From positions 930,001 to 994,000 of the forward strand of contig PDUO01000001.1 of the NCBI GenBank assembly GCA_003008705.1: a stretch of DNA of 64,000 bases, read 5' to 3'. This DNA is from Pezicula radicicola (taxonomy: Eukaryota > Ascomycota > Leotiomycetes > Helotiales > Dermateaceae). Below are positions 36,974 to 51,300 of this stretch, one piece after another (the stretch's first letter is position 1; each line of letters opens with the position of its first letter). Both the position numbers and the translations under genes were made by a program. The notes beneath the pieces were generated by a model. That model saw only the letters and a program-made list of their open reading frames with translations. It searched no databases and was not told where the DNA came from.

Positions 36974-39900
36974 TTAACTGCTATGCGCGCGCATAAGGAG
37001 CTAGGGCCCAGTTAGTAACTTGACATGGGGTGGAATGTGCATACATACTCTTGCTAGAGGATCTTCCGAATCTGCAGTGATGAGAGCGGGACTCTCAAGA
37101 CTTCCGTGGTTGATAGCCCCCGTTGTGGTGATTGAGCGTGGTTCGATGGGCGGCCGCAGGCTATTGTTGCTGGGACTTGAAACGGGTTTGGCTATTCCAT
37201 TTGGGTTCCTGTTAGGTGTCTCATCTTTGGCAGATGATCGTACATCTCTGCCCTTTTCTAAAAGCGCTCCACCAAGCGTTGCACACTTGAGAATTGTCTG
37301 GATGAGGTGGTTCTGCTTGAGAGGCTTCGATAGGTATTCGTCCATCTGGGCTTGAATACACTTCTCGCGATCGCCTAACATGGCATGGGCTGTGAGCGCA
37401 ATGATGGGTGTTCTTTGAGTACCGAGGCTTCGTTCGTATTCTCTAATCTTCGCCGTGGCCTCAAATCCACCCCTAAAGATTATCAGCACAGCCAGAAACA
37501 TCGATTGAAGTAAGAACTTACATTATAGGCATCTGTACATCCATGAGAACGACATCAAACCGCTTCTCCTTGATGGCGTCGAGAGCTTCTTGGCCATTGC
37601 CAACAACAGTGACAACATGGTGATACTTTTCCAATATCTTAACCGCCAATCTTTGGTTGACGATGTTGTCTTCAGCCAGCAGGATGTCGAACGACTTTGT
37701 GTTGTCTTCCAATGAAGGCGCAGCTCTGTTCTCCAAGGCCGGTATCATTCCATTGCCCAGATCTATGGTCAAGCAAGGCGTGGTCATATAAGACGTGATG
37801 CCAAGGTCAAGAGCCGACTTCAGGCTGACATGCACAATCGGTGCTAGGAGTACGATGGGAATGTACTTGAACTCATCAATCGATCTCAGTCTCCTTGCCG
37901 TCTCAATTGAGTCGACGATAATAACATCATACGAAGCAGCTGCGATCTTTATACCGCCTACACTGGCTAGGCTGGTATTCCTTTCCGAGTCTACAACTAC
38001 TGGCACAAGGCCTATCTGCGTGAGCATGCGCATAATCTCCTTGCCGTGACCGGTCTGTCCCTTATCAATGAAGAGGACGGTATGGCCCTGATAAGGCTTG
38101 AGCTGCTTCTCGATAAAGGTGATATCCGAGGTTGCAAGTCGAACAGTGCAAGTGAAGTAGAATGAACTACCCTTGCCATATACACTCTTGACCCAAACAT
38201 CTCCACGCATGAGATTTACTAGTCTCTTCGAAATCGAGAGTCCAAGACCAGTTCCACCAAATTTCCGTGTCATAGAGCCGTCAGCTTGCTGGAACGTATC
38301 GAAGATCAGGTCGAGTTTGTCAGCTTGAATACCGATTCCAGTATCGGAGACGGAGAATTCGATTGCATATTCGTTCGGTGCGCACTGGTCTTGGACTGCC
38401 TTCCGAATCGTAAGCGATACCTCGCCATGCTCAGTGAACTTGATTGCATTGCCGACTAAATTAAGAATCACTTGTCGTAACCGAAACGAATCACCGACAA
38501 CATGATCCGGCACTGAACTGTCAACGCGATATGTGAGATCAAGGAACTTCTCGTTCGCCTTGACCGCAAGTGTTTTTAGAGCATTGAACACCGTCCCACG
38601 AAGAGTATATGGAATCTCTTCCATAACCATACGGTTGGCTTCGATCTTAGAGAGATCTAGAATATCATCGATAATCGTCAAAAGACTGTTCGCTAAATTG
38701 TGAACAATATTCAGCATCTCTCGTTGATACTGTGTAAGATCCGTATCGAGCGTGAGCTGAGTCATTCCGATTATACCGTTCTGTGGACGGGGAGTTAGCA
38801 ATTACTTCTTTTGTATGGGATTTGGAGTTGTTGCTCCCGAGACATGTCTCGAGAGAAAACGTCTTGAAAGACGTACCATCTAAAAATTTGTAAGTTAGCA
38901 TTGAGACCAAGAGAGGAGCAGAATAATTGCAAACAGCACAGTGGGAAAGGGCAGGGGAGAAAAGGGGCGAAAAGGAAAGGGGGGCTCACAGGTGTTCGGA
39001 TTTCGTGAGACATATTAGCAAGGAACTCAGACTTGGTCCTGTTAGCAAATTCGGCAGCCTCCCTAGCGGCGGTATTTCGTTGGATACTGTCTCTCAGGTT
39101 GAACACCATCTGGTTAATCTTTCGCTTCAATTCATCCATCTCTCCAGATGCTTCAACGGTGATCAATTTGGTAAAGTCCCCGTCGGTAGCTGCATTAGTA
39201 ATATCTCCGAATGCTCTGACTTGCGCCGTCAGGTTCATAGCCATTGTATTTACGTCTGCCATCAAGTTAGTCAACGTTACAAAAATGAACATCTCTAGGT
39301 ACCCCTCTGGAACTAGAAGCATTCTGACGCACACCACACAACACAACAAAGAACGTAGTTTACTCACCAGTCGTGATCTCTTTCCATCGGCCACCGATGC
39401 CAGCAACGTCGGCCTGACCACCCATCTTACCATCAACACCTACATCCTTTGCTACTCTCTGGACCTCATTTGAAAAGATGCTCAACCGATCAACCATGTT
39501 GTTGATGGTCTCCTTCAAAACGAGTATTTCTCCACTTGCTTCAACCTCAATCTTCTGGCTCATGTCTCCATTGGCAATTGCCTGGGTGACCGTCGAGATC
39601 CCTCTGACCTGCGAAGTTAAATTGCTAGCCATAGTGTTCACGTTCTCTGTAAGATCCTTCCATTTGCCTTCGACATTCTCGACTTGGGCTTGCCCACCAA
39701 GGGTTCCATCAGTCCCGACCTCCCTGGCAACCTTGCTAACTTCAAAGGCAAATGTGCTTAACCTGTCAACCATAGTGTTTATGGTATCCTTCAAGGACGC
39801 AATTTCTCCTTGAACCTCAACTCCAATCTTTTGAGTGAGATCACCCTTGGCTACAGCTGTTGTAACCTTTGCAATCTCTCGTACCTGGGTCGTGAGGTTC

Positions 39901-41504
39901 ATAGCCATTCCATTCACATTCTCAGTCAAATCTCTCCAGGTGCCTTCAACATCGTGCACCGTAGCTTGCCCACCGAGTTTTCCTTCGGTTCCGACCTCCC
40001 TGGCGATCTTTGTAACCTCTCTGGAGAATTGTTGAAGCTGGTCTACCATGGAATTGATGGTTTCCTTGAGCTGCTTGATTTCTCCCTTGCATTCGGCTTG
40101 GACCTTTTGCGTTAAATCTCCTTTTGCAACAGCAGTCGTAACCGTAGCTATGTCTCGGACTTGAGTTGTAAGGTTGTTGGCCATTGCGTTGACATTGACA
40201 GTAAGCGTATTCCACATGCCCTTGACACCCTCGATTTCTGCTTGCCCGCCAAGAATACCATCTGTTCCTACATCCCTAGCTACGCGTGTAACCTCAGCCG
40301 CAAACGTTCTCAACTGGTCCACCATAGTATTGATAGTCTGTTGCAGTTGTAGAATCTCTCCTTGCGCAGGTCGTTCAATCTTTTGCGTAAGATCTCCATG
40401 TGCAACAGCTGTAGTGACGGAAGCAATCTCGCGCACTTGGTCGGTAAGATTTTGAGCCATAACATTTACTACCCAAGATGTTAGTAAGACCATCCCATTT
40501 AACAGAAGGGAAGTACCAGTCAACAAGGATCATGTAAGACATGTTGCCTACAGTACTCCGAGAGCCCGGATGAATATTCACATACCGTTGTCAGTCAATT
40601 CCTTCCATGTACCATCAACGCCAGATATTTGAGCCTGACCACCAAGTATACCCTCGGTTCCAACCTCCCTAGCAACGCGAGACACTTCGGTGGAAAATAT
40701 CTGCAGTTGATCCATCATAGTGTTAATAACCTGGAGATTGTCAGCAAACAGTATTGCAGCATGGGAATTGTGAATACTAGTTACCCTCTTAAAAGTTGTA
40801 ATTTCAGGGTCCATCTCCACTGAATGTATCTGAACCTTCTTACTTAAATCTCCCCTCGCTACGGCTGTAATGATTTCTCCAATCTCCCGCAGAGCTTTCT
40901 GGAAAGCTTCATTTGCTTGCTGATGTTTTTTGAGTTCTCGTTCGAGAGCCGCCACACGTTCAACCTCAAGTACATTAAGAGCCTGTTCCTGCAGTTGTTT
41001 CTGTTCCATCAATTGTGCATTAACACCAGCCAACTCCGTCTTCTGGCTATCAAGTTGCTTCGACTGGTCGTCGACGTGCTCCCGTAAAGCTTCAAGCTCC
41101 TCATCACTAAGTTTGGTGAACTTCTGCGGTCGTTCCCCGCCGGATGGGGTCTCTCGGGACGCCAATAGCGATTTGACGAATTGCTGTCTTGCGACCGCGT
41201 TCTGTTGCGGTGACCGGTTTGTGCTGGCTCCTGTAAGCACGTCTGCAAAGGCTGATGGTGCGCCCAACTCGCTGGGCGTATCTGGCAGAGTTTGGTGGTT
41301 CATAGCAATTGCTTTTGCCTCGAGCGACTGTACTCGAGAAACCAGAGCAGCAATCTCCTGTTCTAGGTTGAACTTGGCCTGCGTGTTTGCTCCGGGGAGC
41401 TTGACGCCATGATTGCTGAACACATGCCCCGCAGATACGTTGGCGCTCGTCGCCAGATTTTGCAGTATAGCAGACGCAGCGGCGAGTGTGGATTCGTCAG
41501 CCAT
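36974..41504 (-). CDS. nik1: group III hybrid histidine kinase, osmosensing (OS-1/NIK1/BOS1 type)
   Basis: Eight exons: 40785-41504, 40586-40730, 39368-40468, 38990-39255, 38877-38879, 37522-38780, 37049-37472 and 36974-37000. All phases agree, giving 1314 residues. An N-terminal coiled coil is followed by about six HAMP repeats (units with [10 protein letters not shown], then NVN.MA.NLT..VR and GDLTQK). The phospho-acceptor box is MSHEIRTP (His about 739). The ATPase motifs are [19 protein letters not shown] and GGTGLGLS. The receiver has phospho-acceptor Asp about 1159 in VVLMDVQMP. There is no transmembrane segment, so the kinase is cytosolic. Homologues feed the HOG MAP-kinase pathway and determine sensitivity to phenylpyrrole and dicarboximide fungicides. 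The last intron (48 nt, TACTAAC branch) leads to the tail LLMRAHSS. Without that splice the protein would end [15 protein letters not shown]. Confidence 0.96.
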
Positions 41505-44152
41505 CGTTGCTGTTGGGCAGCCTTCTGGCTGTTTATTGATTTAAAAAGCGCCGGCTACCATGAAGGCAGATATTGCAGCAGGAAGAATTCGAGCTTGGGA
41601 AGGGGCTGAACGAAAGATACAAGGCGGTAGAGAGACTTGTAGAGGTTCGGAGAGAAACTATGAGCGGTGTCAGGAGTAGATTACGAATTATAGAGTTATC
41701 CCACGCGCGTTGTACAAAATGAAAGTAGCCGTGCCGTCGGTATATCTGTAGATTGGATGAAAAGGGATAAAATGATTAACTGACTCTCTGTAACGGGCTG
41801 ACAACAGGATAACCCAGCAGCTCTTTGATGCAGAGGATCAAAAGATTCTACGTGAGGTTTCCCTGTCAAAAAGTCACGAGAAGCGAGCCCGACTTCCGGG
41901 ATTATGAGGAGGCAAAAGAAACCGTGCACTGCCACAGAAGAAGACCCCTCAAGGATGTACGGAGCAGATCGAAGAAACACGGAGGAGGAGGAGGAGGAGG
42001 AGGAGATATTGGGGGCGGTGATGTTGAAGAGCGTGTTCTGGACGGTCGAAGGTTTTGATGCGGCCAGTCGAGTCGGTGATGTGTACAAAGAACGACTGAT
42101 TGTACAGTACGTATTGGTTGGCAATAATAATAAGGCAAATAATGCAAGAAAGAAGAATAGGGAGGCAGCCCTGAGTAGCTCAACACAAGGATCCCGGGTC
42201 GAGATGGTGGGCAGTACTAGTATTAACCCAGATAGCAAGGTGCGCTAGGAAAGAAAGGGAATGAGGCGGCCTTCACACCTGAATACAGAGCACAAAGTAG
42301 CACGAGTTGCACAGCAGGGCAATTCAACCTGCCAATCATGGCAATGGGTGGCTTCGTCTCAACGACAAAATGCCTTTCTTTGGTCCGTGGGCCCGCCTTG
42401 ATGCCATTCCCTTTGAGGGTGACTGGCACGACTGGTCCAAGGCTACTGGACCGTAGCTTTGAAAGGTGCTTGAACGCTTGAACTTCCATCAGCTTGTCGC
42501 GCACCCAATCACCGTCGCCCTTTGCATTTTGTGGAGGAGGCGGTACAGCGGACAGAAGACGGTAACGAAGGAGTCTTTTGCAGGCATCTGCAGCCGTACC
42601 GTGGTCGGTGGTCCGTAGGTAGCTCTTAGCTCCTTATTCCCGGCCTTCAACCTGAAGCGCGTGATGGCTTGGGTGTTCACGACTTGGCTTGTATGGCCTA
42701 ACCGCCTACCGTCGCTTGAGGTGCGGCGGTCTGCATTCTGCACTCTGCACCCATAGAGAAGAGTGGATTCGTCTACTAAGTACTGGCATGCAATAATACT
42801 GCAGAGGAGGAGGGGCTTATCAATGGTTATCGCTTCGCATGCGAAGTTGGGAGGATCTCATCTAATTTTTCTTTTTAAATTTTTTTTCTTTTTGGCTTTC
42901 TTTTGGGCAAAAGGATCAATTATGATTGTCATGTTGCGCTTAAGTACCTCCCTCCACATCCATCGACAAGAGGCATACATAAATCGGACACATTTCACTG
43001 TGATAGATCCAATCTCCTAAATTCCTCCTCTTCTTCTCTGTCAAGGTCTAAAAACCCTCCACCCCCCAACGGGAGACTTTTTGAAGAATTCCTCTCACTC
43101 CTGTCGTCATGCTCGTGCTCTGGTAACGCAAGGGAGTCGTCCCCGGATTTATTCGACTTCGCGGCTGCGCCCCTGAACGGCTGAGAAACTGCCCCCGCTG
43201 AACCCCCAAACTTCAACTTTGGTATAAACGGGTACTTAGGTACATAAGATCGACATCTAAACAGAGCGAATTCAGCATGCTGAAACGTTTCAGATTTTGA
43301 GATCAGCAAGTAAGCAGTGAAGGGAGACTGCGCACTTCTGATTGAGATGCGATCTCCTTCTAGACATGGGAAAGGCGTAAAGATCAGCGCTTATCTCGGT
43401 AGCCGTGGCTTTGCGAACAGCCTCGCTTGAGACCTTATTCGCTTTACGAAGTCCCGCCATTACGGTAGAGTATTACCAAGTCTAGTAATAATAATACGAG
43501 GCCAAATTTTCAATCTCCTCGTCATTTTCCCTCTCTTCTGAAAAGCCAAACTGTCGCAGATGAATTTAAGTGTTCATTTCTCCACCAGAACAGAAAGCCA
43601 TTCTCATAATGCTGGCTCTAATAGGACTGGTGTACGCTATGGTATATCTTAAGGCTGTATCTCCGTCGAACCTTGCCTTTTCACAGATCAACCTGCACAG
43701 CGGGCTTGGCTTGTCAACCCGAGAGGCCTCTTGCACCCTTGTACGAAGGGTACAAAGGTCCAGCAAGCCGGTGAACAACTAGTGGAAGAACCTCTAAGGC
43801 CCAAACTAGAATTATGGGGGCTCCACAGCGTGTGCGACTTGGCGTTCACTCAGGAAATGCCACGAGGAGAGAGTATCTGCACTGCCACTGGAGAGAACAT
43901 CTATCGTACGAGTGCAACTCCTGGACAGAAAATCATCACCAATTTCACTGGTGATAAATGGGGGCACCGAGTCATGTCAAAGAGTCCTGTGATTGAAGAC
44001 TTGAGGTTATACGACCGTTAAACAACATGTGGTATCATCTGAACGCCCACCAAATCTTTCCATCATCATTATTAGCATTATCATCGCAGGTGTCATCCGA
44101 AACTCCCCTTGCAATGCCGTATCCCTATTGATGTTGAAGAAACCCATTTCCT
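41505..44152. other. intergenic upstream of the histidine kinase gene
   Basis: 2.6 kb with no supported gene. It includes the kinase promoter and leader, a (GGA)n tract at 41981-42005, a T-rich stretch near 42860-42900, and on the right the 3'UTR of the UNC13-like gene. Short ORFs lack protein-like composition. Confidence 0.5.
41981..42005. repeat. (GGA)n microsatellite
   Basis: About eight GGA units in tandem, roughly 480 bp upstream of the kinase start codon and possibly in its leader. Confidence 0.85.
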
Positions 44153-47100
44153 TCATCGTCGAGGTAGATTGTTTGCCCCGAATCTCCCTCCACCCGACGC
44201 CAGACTTTGTCGAACAATCATTTCCGCTGCTGCTGCGGCAGCTAGACGTTCCTTCTGTCTACTCCGGTCCCTGAGATAGGATGCGGCTTCTGGCCTCATT
44301 CTCAAGATCCTCAAAATCATATCGTCGCTGGGATCCGCCTGTGCCTCTTTCCTCTTTTCTTCCTTGGCCTTCTTCATCGTACCCAAGTTCCGGCTCAGCA
44401 TGATGCTCTTCGTCCTCCTTGTGGAAGCTGTACCCATGAGGCCACCAAAAGACGCTCCTATGCTGGCTGGTGCAGATAGTCGATTGCGTTGTTGTTGTGC
44501 ACGCTGTGCAGATGTCGTTGCCATGCGCTCCGATGTGCGGATTAGATTATCAGTCGAGTCGAAGTAAAAGAAGTTGAGGGACGCCAACTCATGATACTTT
44601 GGTGACTTCAAAACCTCGGCTGGAACACCCATGGCCTCGCCTGTTTCTTCGTCTCGGGCATTAAAGAAATCAAAGAGAAGCTCGAGCCACCTGAACACTA
44701 TATCTAGCTCCTGTTGTGTTAGTGGTCTTTGGCTAGAAGGTTTGTCTGATAGAGGTGGAACTAGCAAGCCCTCAATTGCCAAGAGAACCTCTTTCCACAG
44801 CCTAGTCATAACCATGACCATGGATGCATCTGTCAATGTCTGCTTCATGATAGCAAAGTTCTCGTCGAAATAGGTGAATAGTGGTTTAAGAGCGTTCTCT
44901 TGGTCCGCGATGGTTAGAGTTGGCGCTACTGACTGACGATGCTTCCACATGCTCGTTACCGCTGCAACTGAAATGCCACGTGATAAAAGGCTCCTTAACG
45001 ACTCATGAGAAAGAGATGCGTTGATATATTGTGAGAGCTAGTTAAGCATTAGTATGTTGAGTCTATCTCGGGTGGGGATGGGGATTGTACCTTGTCCGTT
45101 ATCTTTCGGGTCATATCTCTCTCTGTTCTCTTTAGAAGGCGGAATGCCTTGCCGAAGTAGAATTGAATGTCATCTCGCTCTCCTTCCATGCTAACTCTCA
45201 GGAGCAACCTCCCCTGGGTATCCAGGTTCAACCAATACTCTCTGGGAAGATAGTCACTGAAATGAGCAGGGTCTAGCTTCAACGATGTCCTGCCAACATA
45301 GTCATGGTCACCAAATGTATCCCAATCCCAAATGGTTGCTATGATATTTAGTGGTCCTTGGACCGTAATGTCAACCGACTCATCCCAACGTGGGTTTAAG
45401 TTTCTCATCACAACTCTAGTCTTTGCCAAGCGCTTTTGATATTCGTCACCCAATACCACGTATGGATCGCTGGTGCCGTTTGGGTCACAGGCTTTGAGAT
45501 CTTCTCCCTCAACAATCTTGATGGTGAATACGTATTTCTTGGGTCGCTTTTGCTTCTCCTGGGGGGGAGCGTTCCGGGCCATAACTTCAGCACAGGCATC
45601 AACGTTCATTGTCCTCTCGAGCGCATCCAATTGCTGTATGGCATATTCGATGTTGTTTAATTTAACGAACGACTGCGATGTATTAGCTTTACTCCCCGCT
45701 AAGGTTTTAGAATTTTTTTATAAGATTGAAGATTACCTCAGGATAGAATTGAAATGGCTCAATCTTCTCCTTGTTGTTCCAAGCGTCCTTAGCGAGCTGC
45801 ATCCATTTCTCCTGTTTTGATTGTGTGACAGCTGCTTCTTGCGAAGGTGATAACCGGTCCATTTCTTTGGTAAATCTCTGCTCGACCACCTCGCAGTATC
45901 TTGCGAGACCAATACCAAAAGATTTAGACAGTGCAGTCATGAATTTTGCATATTGAACATCGTCATCCCAATTAAGTTGAAATATTTGATCGGCCGTCTG
46001 GTTGAATAAGCGGAAGATATCAATAACAGAGACACTATGGCGCTCCTCATCCGTTGCGATTCGCTGTGGGTGTTCATTGCGGACTTGAAATTCATCCTGC
46101 TTAATGGCCTGATCGACTAGATCAACCATCTTCGCATCGGCTACTCGAATCCATCGCCAAACAAAATCTGCCAGAAGACCTTCGATGTGGAATGCGAATG
46201 GCCTATCAGGCAGATCCTTACGATGAATCTGCCGGATTTCGACGAGCGCTCTGTATAGGTCAAACCCGTCCTGTAGATCAATCTCAGAATTATTCGAATG
46301 AGCGACGTGCAAGATCCTTTGAATCAGGTCGCCAGCATCATTTTCAAAACTTGGAAACATTGTCTCAACCAAGGTTGTCAAGGGATTCACGCCCATGATT
46401 TCGGGGTTCTTCCGGTACCTCTTCTGGATGCGCTCGCATAGTTTGACGACCGACTTTCCAAGTTGCACGACGTGATAGAACTGCCATTCTTCCTGGTTCT
46501 GTGGCACTTCGGCTTCAAGATAGCCTCTATATACTGCTGCAGCTTTCTGACGAAGTCCCTCGGCGAGTTGCCCCACATATGCGTCGTGTTCGCCGGGGCC
46601 CTGAGAAAAGGCTGGATCGCTGTATATGTGGCTGTCCAGTACGAGCATAATCGAGCCTGGAGAGGGTGGTTTTGACTCATAGCAGTGCTGGAGAATGTCA
46701 TAAAGATCACGTAGAAGCCCATCGTGTAGGTTGGACAGAGTCTGTCGATATAAAGCAAAGTCTTGAATAGTCCATTGACTTGTATCAAATGATGACAAGC
46801 TCATGGACGACAAACTCGCAGAAGATACATGCATACTAGCACGCTTATTCTCCACCGGGGGGTTCTTGACGAATTGGAAGGCTGTGTCAAGCTCTTCTAG
46901 CCCTACTTCTTGGTCTAAAAACTTTTGCGACACCACATCCAAGAATAATACAAGCCTCGAAAATTGTGGAATTCGCCAGCGGCTGCAGAGCTCCGTCAAA
47001 AGCTCCATGGACGGCCTAGAAAGAATTGCATTCGAGGCTCCACCTTCTGTTACTGTTGCGTGAAGCTGGTCGAATGTCATTGCATGCATTAGTATGGCTC

Positions 47101-48361
47101 TGTAGTAGGCTCTCGGATCGGGAGGAATGTAAGTATAAGTTGCTTGCTCAAGATGTATAGGTGATACTGGTGGATCATCAAGAGTTAAAGCACTCATATC
47201 AACAGGTTGATCGAAGCCGTAGGAAGGGCTTTGATCTACAGGACTAGTGAGCATTTTTGACAACTCCGAGTAGGCCTGGTCGTCTGTTGTGTTCGAAGAT
47301 GGGTTGACGAGCGGAAGAGGTTTATTTGAGCCTGCGGAACTCTTTGATAGCTCTGGTCTAGCCTGCAATACCTCCATCATCATGCGGGAAAGTTCTGGAG
47401 TCTCGGCCTTCAGCCAGGCCTGGTACCCATCTTCAACGTCAAAATCCTCACTCCGTAGCGTCCCCTTTGTGTTGGCAGTCAAACGATATTGGTAGGCTTT
47501 TAGATCTGAAAGTGCAGCCTCCTCTGTCCAGATGCTCTTGTGGGCATCAATGTCCGATTGAATTTGGGAGTTTCTTAGCCCGAATATCTTTCCAACCACC
47601 AGTACCATAGGCATATCCTTGACATCTTGACTCAATGGAGTCACAACTTCAATGGTAGTACCGGCAGCACCACTCCCAGATTCGATAAACAAATCTTCAT
47701 CGTTGGTTAAAAGTTTCTTTTCCAACGTTGCCAAGCGTCCCATCAACTCAGGTCTATCCTTCTCGTGGCCATTATCTTTAAGGGTATTGCTGATCAACCT
47801 GACGAAAAGAGCCACATGCCGATCTACCAGATTTTTCCAGGTGAAGTCGTCCGAGGCCCTTCCCTTCTGTAATGCCTTCGTAGCATTTGAGTAGAAGATG
47901 AGAACAAGATCTTCCACCCGACGCTCCTTGTCCATTCGTCTCCTAAACCCTTGCTCCGTGAAAGCAGTATAGGCCTCCGCAAATGTTCTTTTAACGGATG
48001 CATCGTTGTATCCTGGAAGCCTCTCCGTTCCTTGCAGCACCGCTTGCATTCGTCTCTCCAGGGGGGACATGAAGCCATGGGGAAACTTTGCGCTCTTTGT
48101 GTCCTTCATGAGCGAGAAGTCCTGCACAAGCTCCCCAATTGAGGCCGCTGTTGATTTCCTGGCAACTGGCTTCGGGGCGGGGACATATTGCTTTCGTTTC
48201 GATCGAGGTTGTATCAGATGGTGGAGGTATGCGACTCGCAGTGCGAAGGTATATGCGTCATTGTAGCTGACCACTTTTGGCCGTACTCGCGATGTATTTC
48301 GGGAAAGACGATCGCTACTTTGGAGACTATTGATGCGCCTGTTGGGACGAGATCGAGACAT
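44153..48361 (-). CDS. UNC13/MUN-type C2 domain protein (fission yeast Ync13/Git1-like)
   Basis: Exons 45737-48361, 45091-45672 and 44153-45037, all phase 0, give 1363 residues. A long helical MHD1-like region occupies the first 875 residues. It is followed by a C2 domain at about 905-1015 with FTIKIVEGEDLKACDPNGTS and NPRWDESVDITV; the Ca-binding Asp residues of loop 1 and WDWDTFGDHDYVG of loop 3 are present. A second helical MHD2-like region follows the C2 domain. The tail is basic and Ala-rich. Related fungal proteins act in exocytosis, septation or cAMP signalling at the plasma membrane; which role applies here is unknown. The start codon is the first in-frame ATG after an open promoter region. 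The size fits the family. Confidence 0.88.
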
Positions 48362-51300
48362 CTTTTCTCTCCCAGGGGTGTTCGTTATCGGTCTTGTTTG
48401 TACTCTTGAGGGGTTCTGGAATGGAGAAGCACCAGAGGGGCCGGATTTTCTGGTAAGAGCAGTCTATCAAAGGTGTGTGATTGTGATTCAGATGCTATGC
48501 ATCCGCACAACCAGAATCAACCTCAGTTGCAAAGTACCTTTGTCCAGTGGTCACAAATAAAGTGGTATTTTTCATGCTCCCTTGATCTGAAAGCAAGGCG
48601 GCGCAGGCGGAGCCTCACACACGCTGCGTCAACAGCACTAGCCAGACAGGGAGTGGTGTTTGTTAGCGAGATCAGGTCATCATCCATTTAACAATCGTGA
48701 ATAAAATCCTGATACTTCGTACTTGAATAATCACTTTTCTGCGCGGAAATGTAGAGTTCCAATTTATTGTCAGTATGAGACCTCAACATTGTCAGATTCT
48801 CATTTTATCGGCCGAGAATTTTGTGCTCTACTTGTTCAGTCGCGCTGCTTCACCTGATATAATGGTATGTAGTGTCTTGATATGCCGGGCCAATTCACAC
48901 GGGTCCTTCCACGTCAGCCTTTCCTCACTGACTGACTTTCACACTCGTCACGCTAGACAGTTCTACCGATATAAATGTAGGTCTTGTAACTTGTAGAGTG
49001 GTCATAGTTGATCTGTTAGCTTTTTCTCTGTTTCGGTAGAATATGGTTTGCCAAGTTCCAACGGCAAGACATCAGCGTCCAGTGCTTAGGGTATTATTAT
49101 TGTCGCGATTCAAGCAATGCCGTCACGTCTCTCGAGAGCTTGCAGCAAGGAAGCTAAAATACCACGTGTTTTGTGGTTGTGGTGATTGGTAGTTTAAGCA
49201 AGATGTGCATCGGTGCTCTTCGCATCTTTGGTGGTGCTCGGCCAAGGACGAAGGAAGAAAATGCCCGAGCCATATAAGTTTGCTTTTAACTACTGATATC
49301 AACTCTCTTGTCGTCTGTCATGTGTTCTCATTCAACGGACTAGACTAAGACATAGTACGAGTAGTATTTTTGTTCAATTTCACAAGGTCTGCTGAAAAAC
49401 CCCCAGACCCCCTTCCCCCTCCCATCCTATATTCTTCAGTAATATAGCCCTTACTCGATGCTGTGAGCGGTTGGGGTTTCTTCGCCGTTTGGACCGGTTT
49501 AAGCTCATTCGCTCTGATGTCTTAACAACTCGTGAGAGTCTGATGTCCTGGAAGCGAGAGAGTAGCGGGATGACGATGCCCAGCCGATGATAGGGTCAAG
49601 ATTATTTTGATAAGCTGGCAATATTCTAGATATGGACATATGAAACGAGTAATCTGAGACAGGAGGGCAAGGGCAAGATGCAAACAATCCTTCGAGTTTA
49701 CAGAGTATCTTTACATTATCATATGCAAACCCTCATCTTTCTCTCGGTGGTTACCTAGATGTGTTGTTGTTATGATGTTGGGTAGCAATGATGAATAAGT
49801 CGCACAGAGCTTTTCACAGTGTCTTTTGATTTCGGTTTTCGAGAAGTGCTATTGGAAATATGGAGCGGGATGAAGGAGGAATGAAATGTCGCACACCGCT
49901 TGATTCGAGCAATATCTCTCGAATCAGAGCATGCAAGAATTCGCAGATCAGTTGGGCGGTAGACGGTAGCCCCCATCACCAAAAGACAGGAACTTCGAAT
50001 GCTTGGGCTCTTTGCCAAAACTAGAGAAACAAACGGAGTGGTGGAGCAACAAGGTCGACAAATTTGACATTGCTTTGCGAAAGTGTGCTCATGCTTGCGA
50101 GATACTGATATACTTTTTCTCGTGGCGATACTGCAACGGTATCTGCGCGATTTGGGTAAGGCCTAACATAGCGGGGAATGGAGCGGTGCCCAGCAGGATC
50201 CTGAAGCATCACAGGTTTTGGGCGACGGTCCTCTCAAGCCTCTTAATGGCTCCCATTTCGTCCACAGGCTCCGGAAGGATGGGCAGCACAGAGTAATTAT
50301 GAGTGATGATCGTTGCGTGCTTGCTTGATGTATTAGTACACTAACGGATTAACAGGACTAACTTCCTGCCTAATCACGCTGTAGCCCATAGCGCACTGGT
50401 GGCACGACCAGGGGCGGAAGGCTTGCAGCTGATCAAGAGCAGCAGCCAAGGACCGAAGCATTATGACGAGAGTGGGGAGGCAGAGCGCTGCTAGCGGAGG
50501 GAGGAGGCCACGGAGGGGTGCCCGTTGGACGAGGGTTTGTCGGTCAACCTGCCGACTTTTGCTGTATCAAGACAAGGATCCGGACAGAAAGCAGCCATAG
50601 GTAGCCAGAGAAAACTCAGAAAAGTAAAGTCGCCTGTATTCCCCACACCTTTTTTTTTTTAGGAAGCACGCTTGAGTCTTGACGAAATAATTGACCGACT
50701 CAAGCTGCGGCATCCCAAGATCCCAGCGTATCAGAGCCCCGTTCGGTGAGAGTTTCGGAAGGTAAAAGTCAAAGAGAAGGGGGGCTAACAGGGCCAACCT
50801 GTTCCCCAGCAGGATTTATTCCATAAAGTGCAGAGAGTCAGCATGGGAGTGGTGTATGTCGCATCCTGAGTACGGAGTACTTTCATGCTACTTTCAGAGC
50901 ATGCGCCCCGCCTCTGTTAACGCTGTACTTACAGTAGTACTACTGAAGCGTAGGTTACGGTAAGTAGAAATAGTCGTATCGCTTACTCGCTTTAGGTTAG
51001 GAGCATCGTGTCGAGTGCAGGCCTGTCGTCCCTGGAAGTCTGGGAACGATGCATATTTTGAAGGGGGTGATGGGACCTGAATGCTGCATGTACAGTACAA
51101 GTACAGACAGAACAGCACAGTAGTAGCGACTACAGTACTAATATCCTCGTGGCATAGCGACATTTCTCGCATGTTGCCGCCAGCAGCAGTACCGGCTGTA
51201 GGGGGCGGCTTTCGTTTGTGGCGCCAGAAGCAGCATTGTAGGGTACAGTACGGTACCTCAGGTCGTACAGTACCGGAAACAGAGGGGTGGTGGTTGGTGG

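Noticed and set aside
42223..42743. Minus-strand ORFs upstream of the histidine kinase gene
   Set aside because: They have no domain, no splice signals that join them and no protein-like composition.
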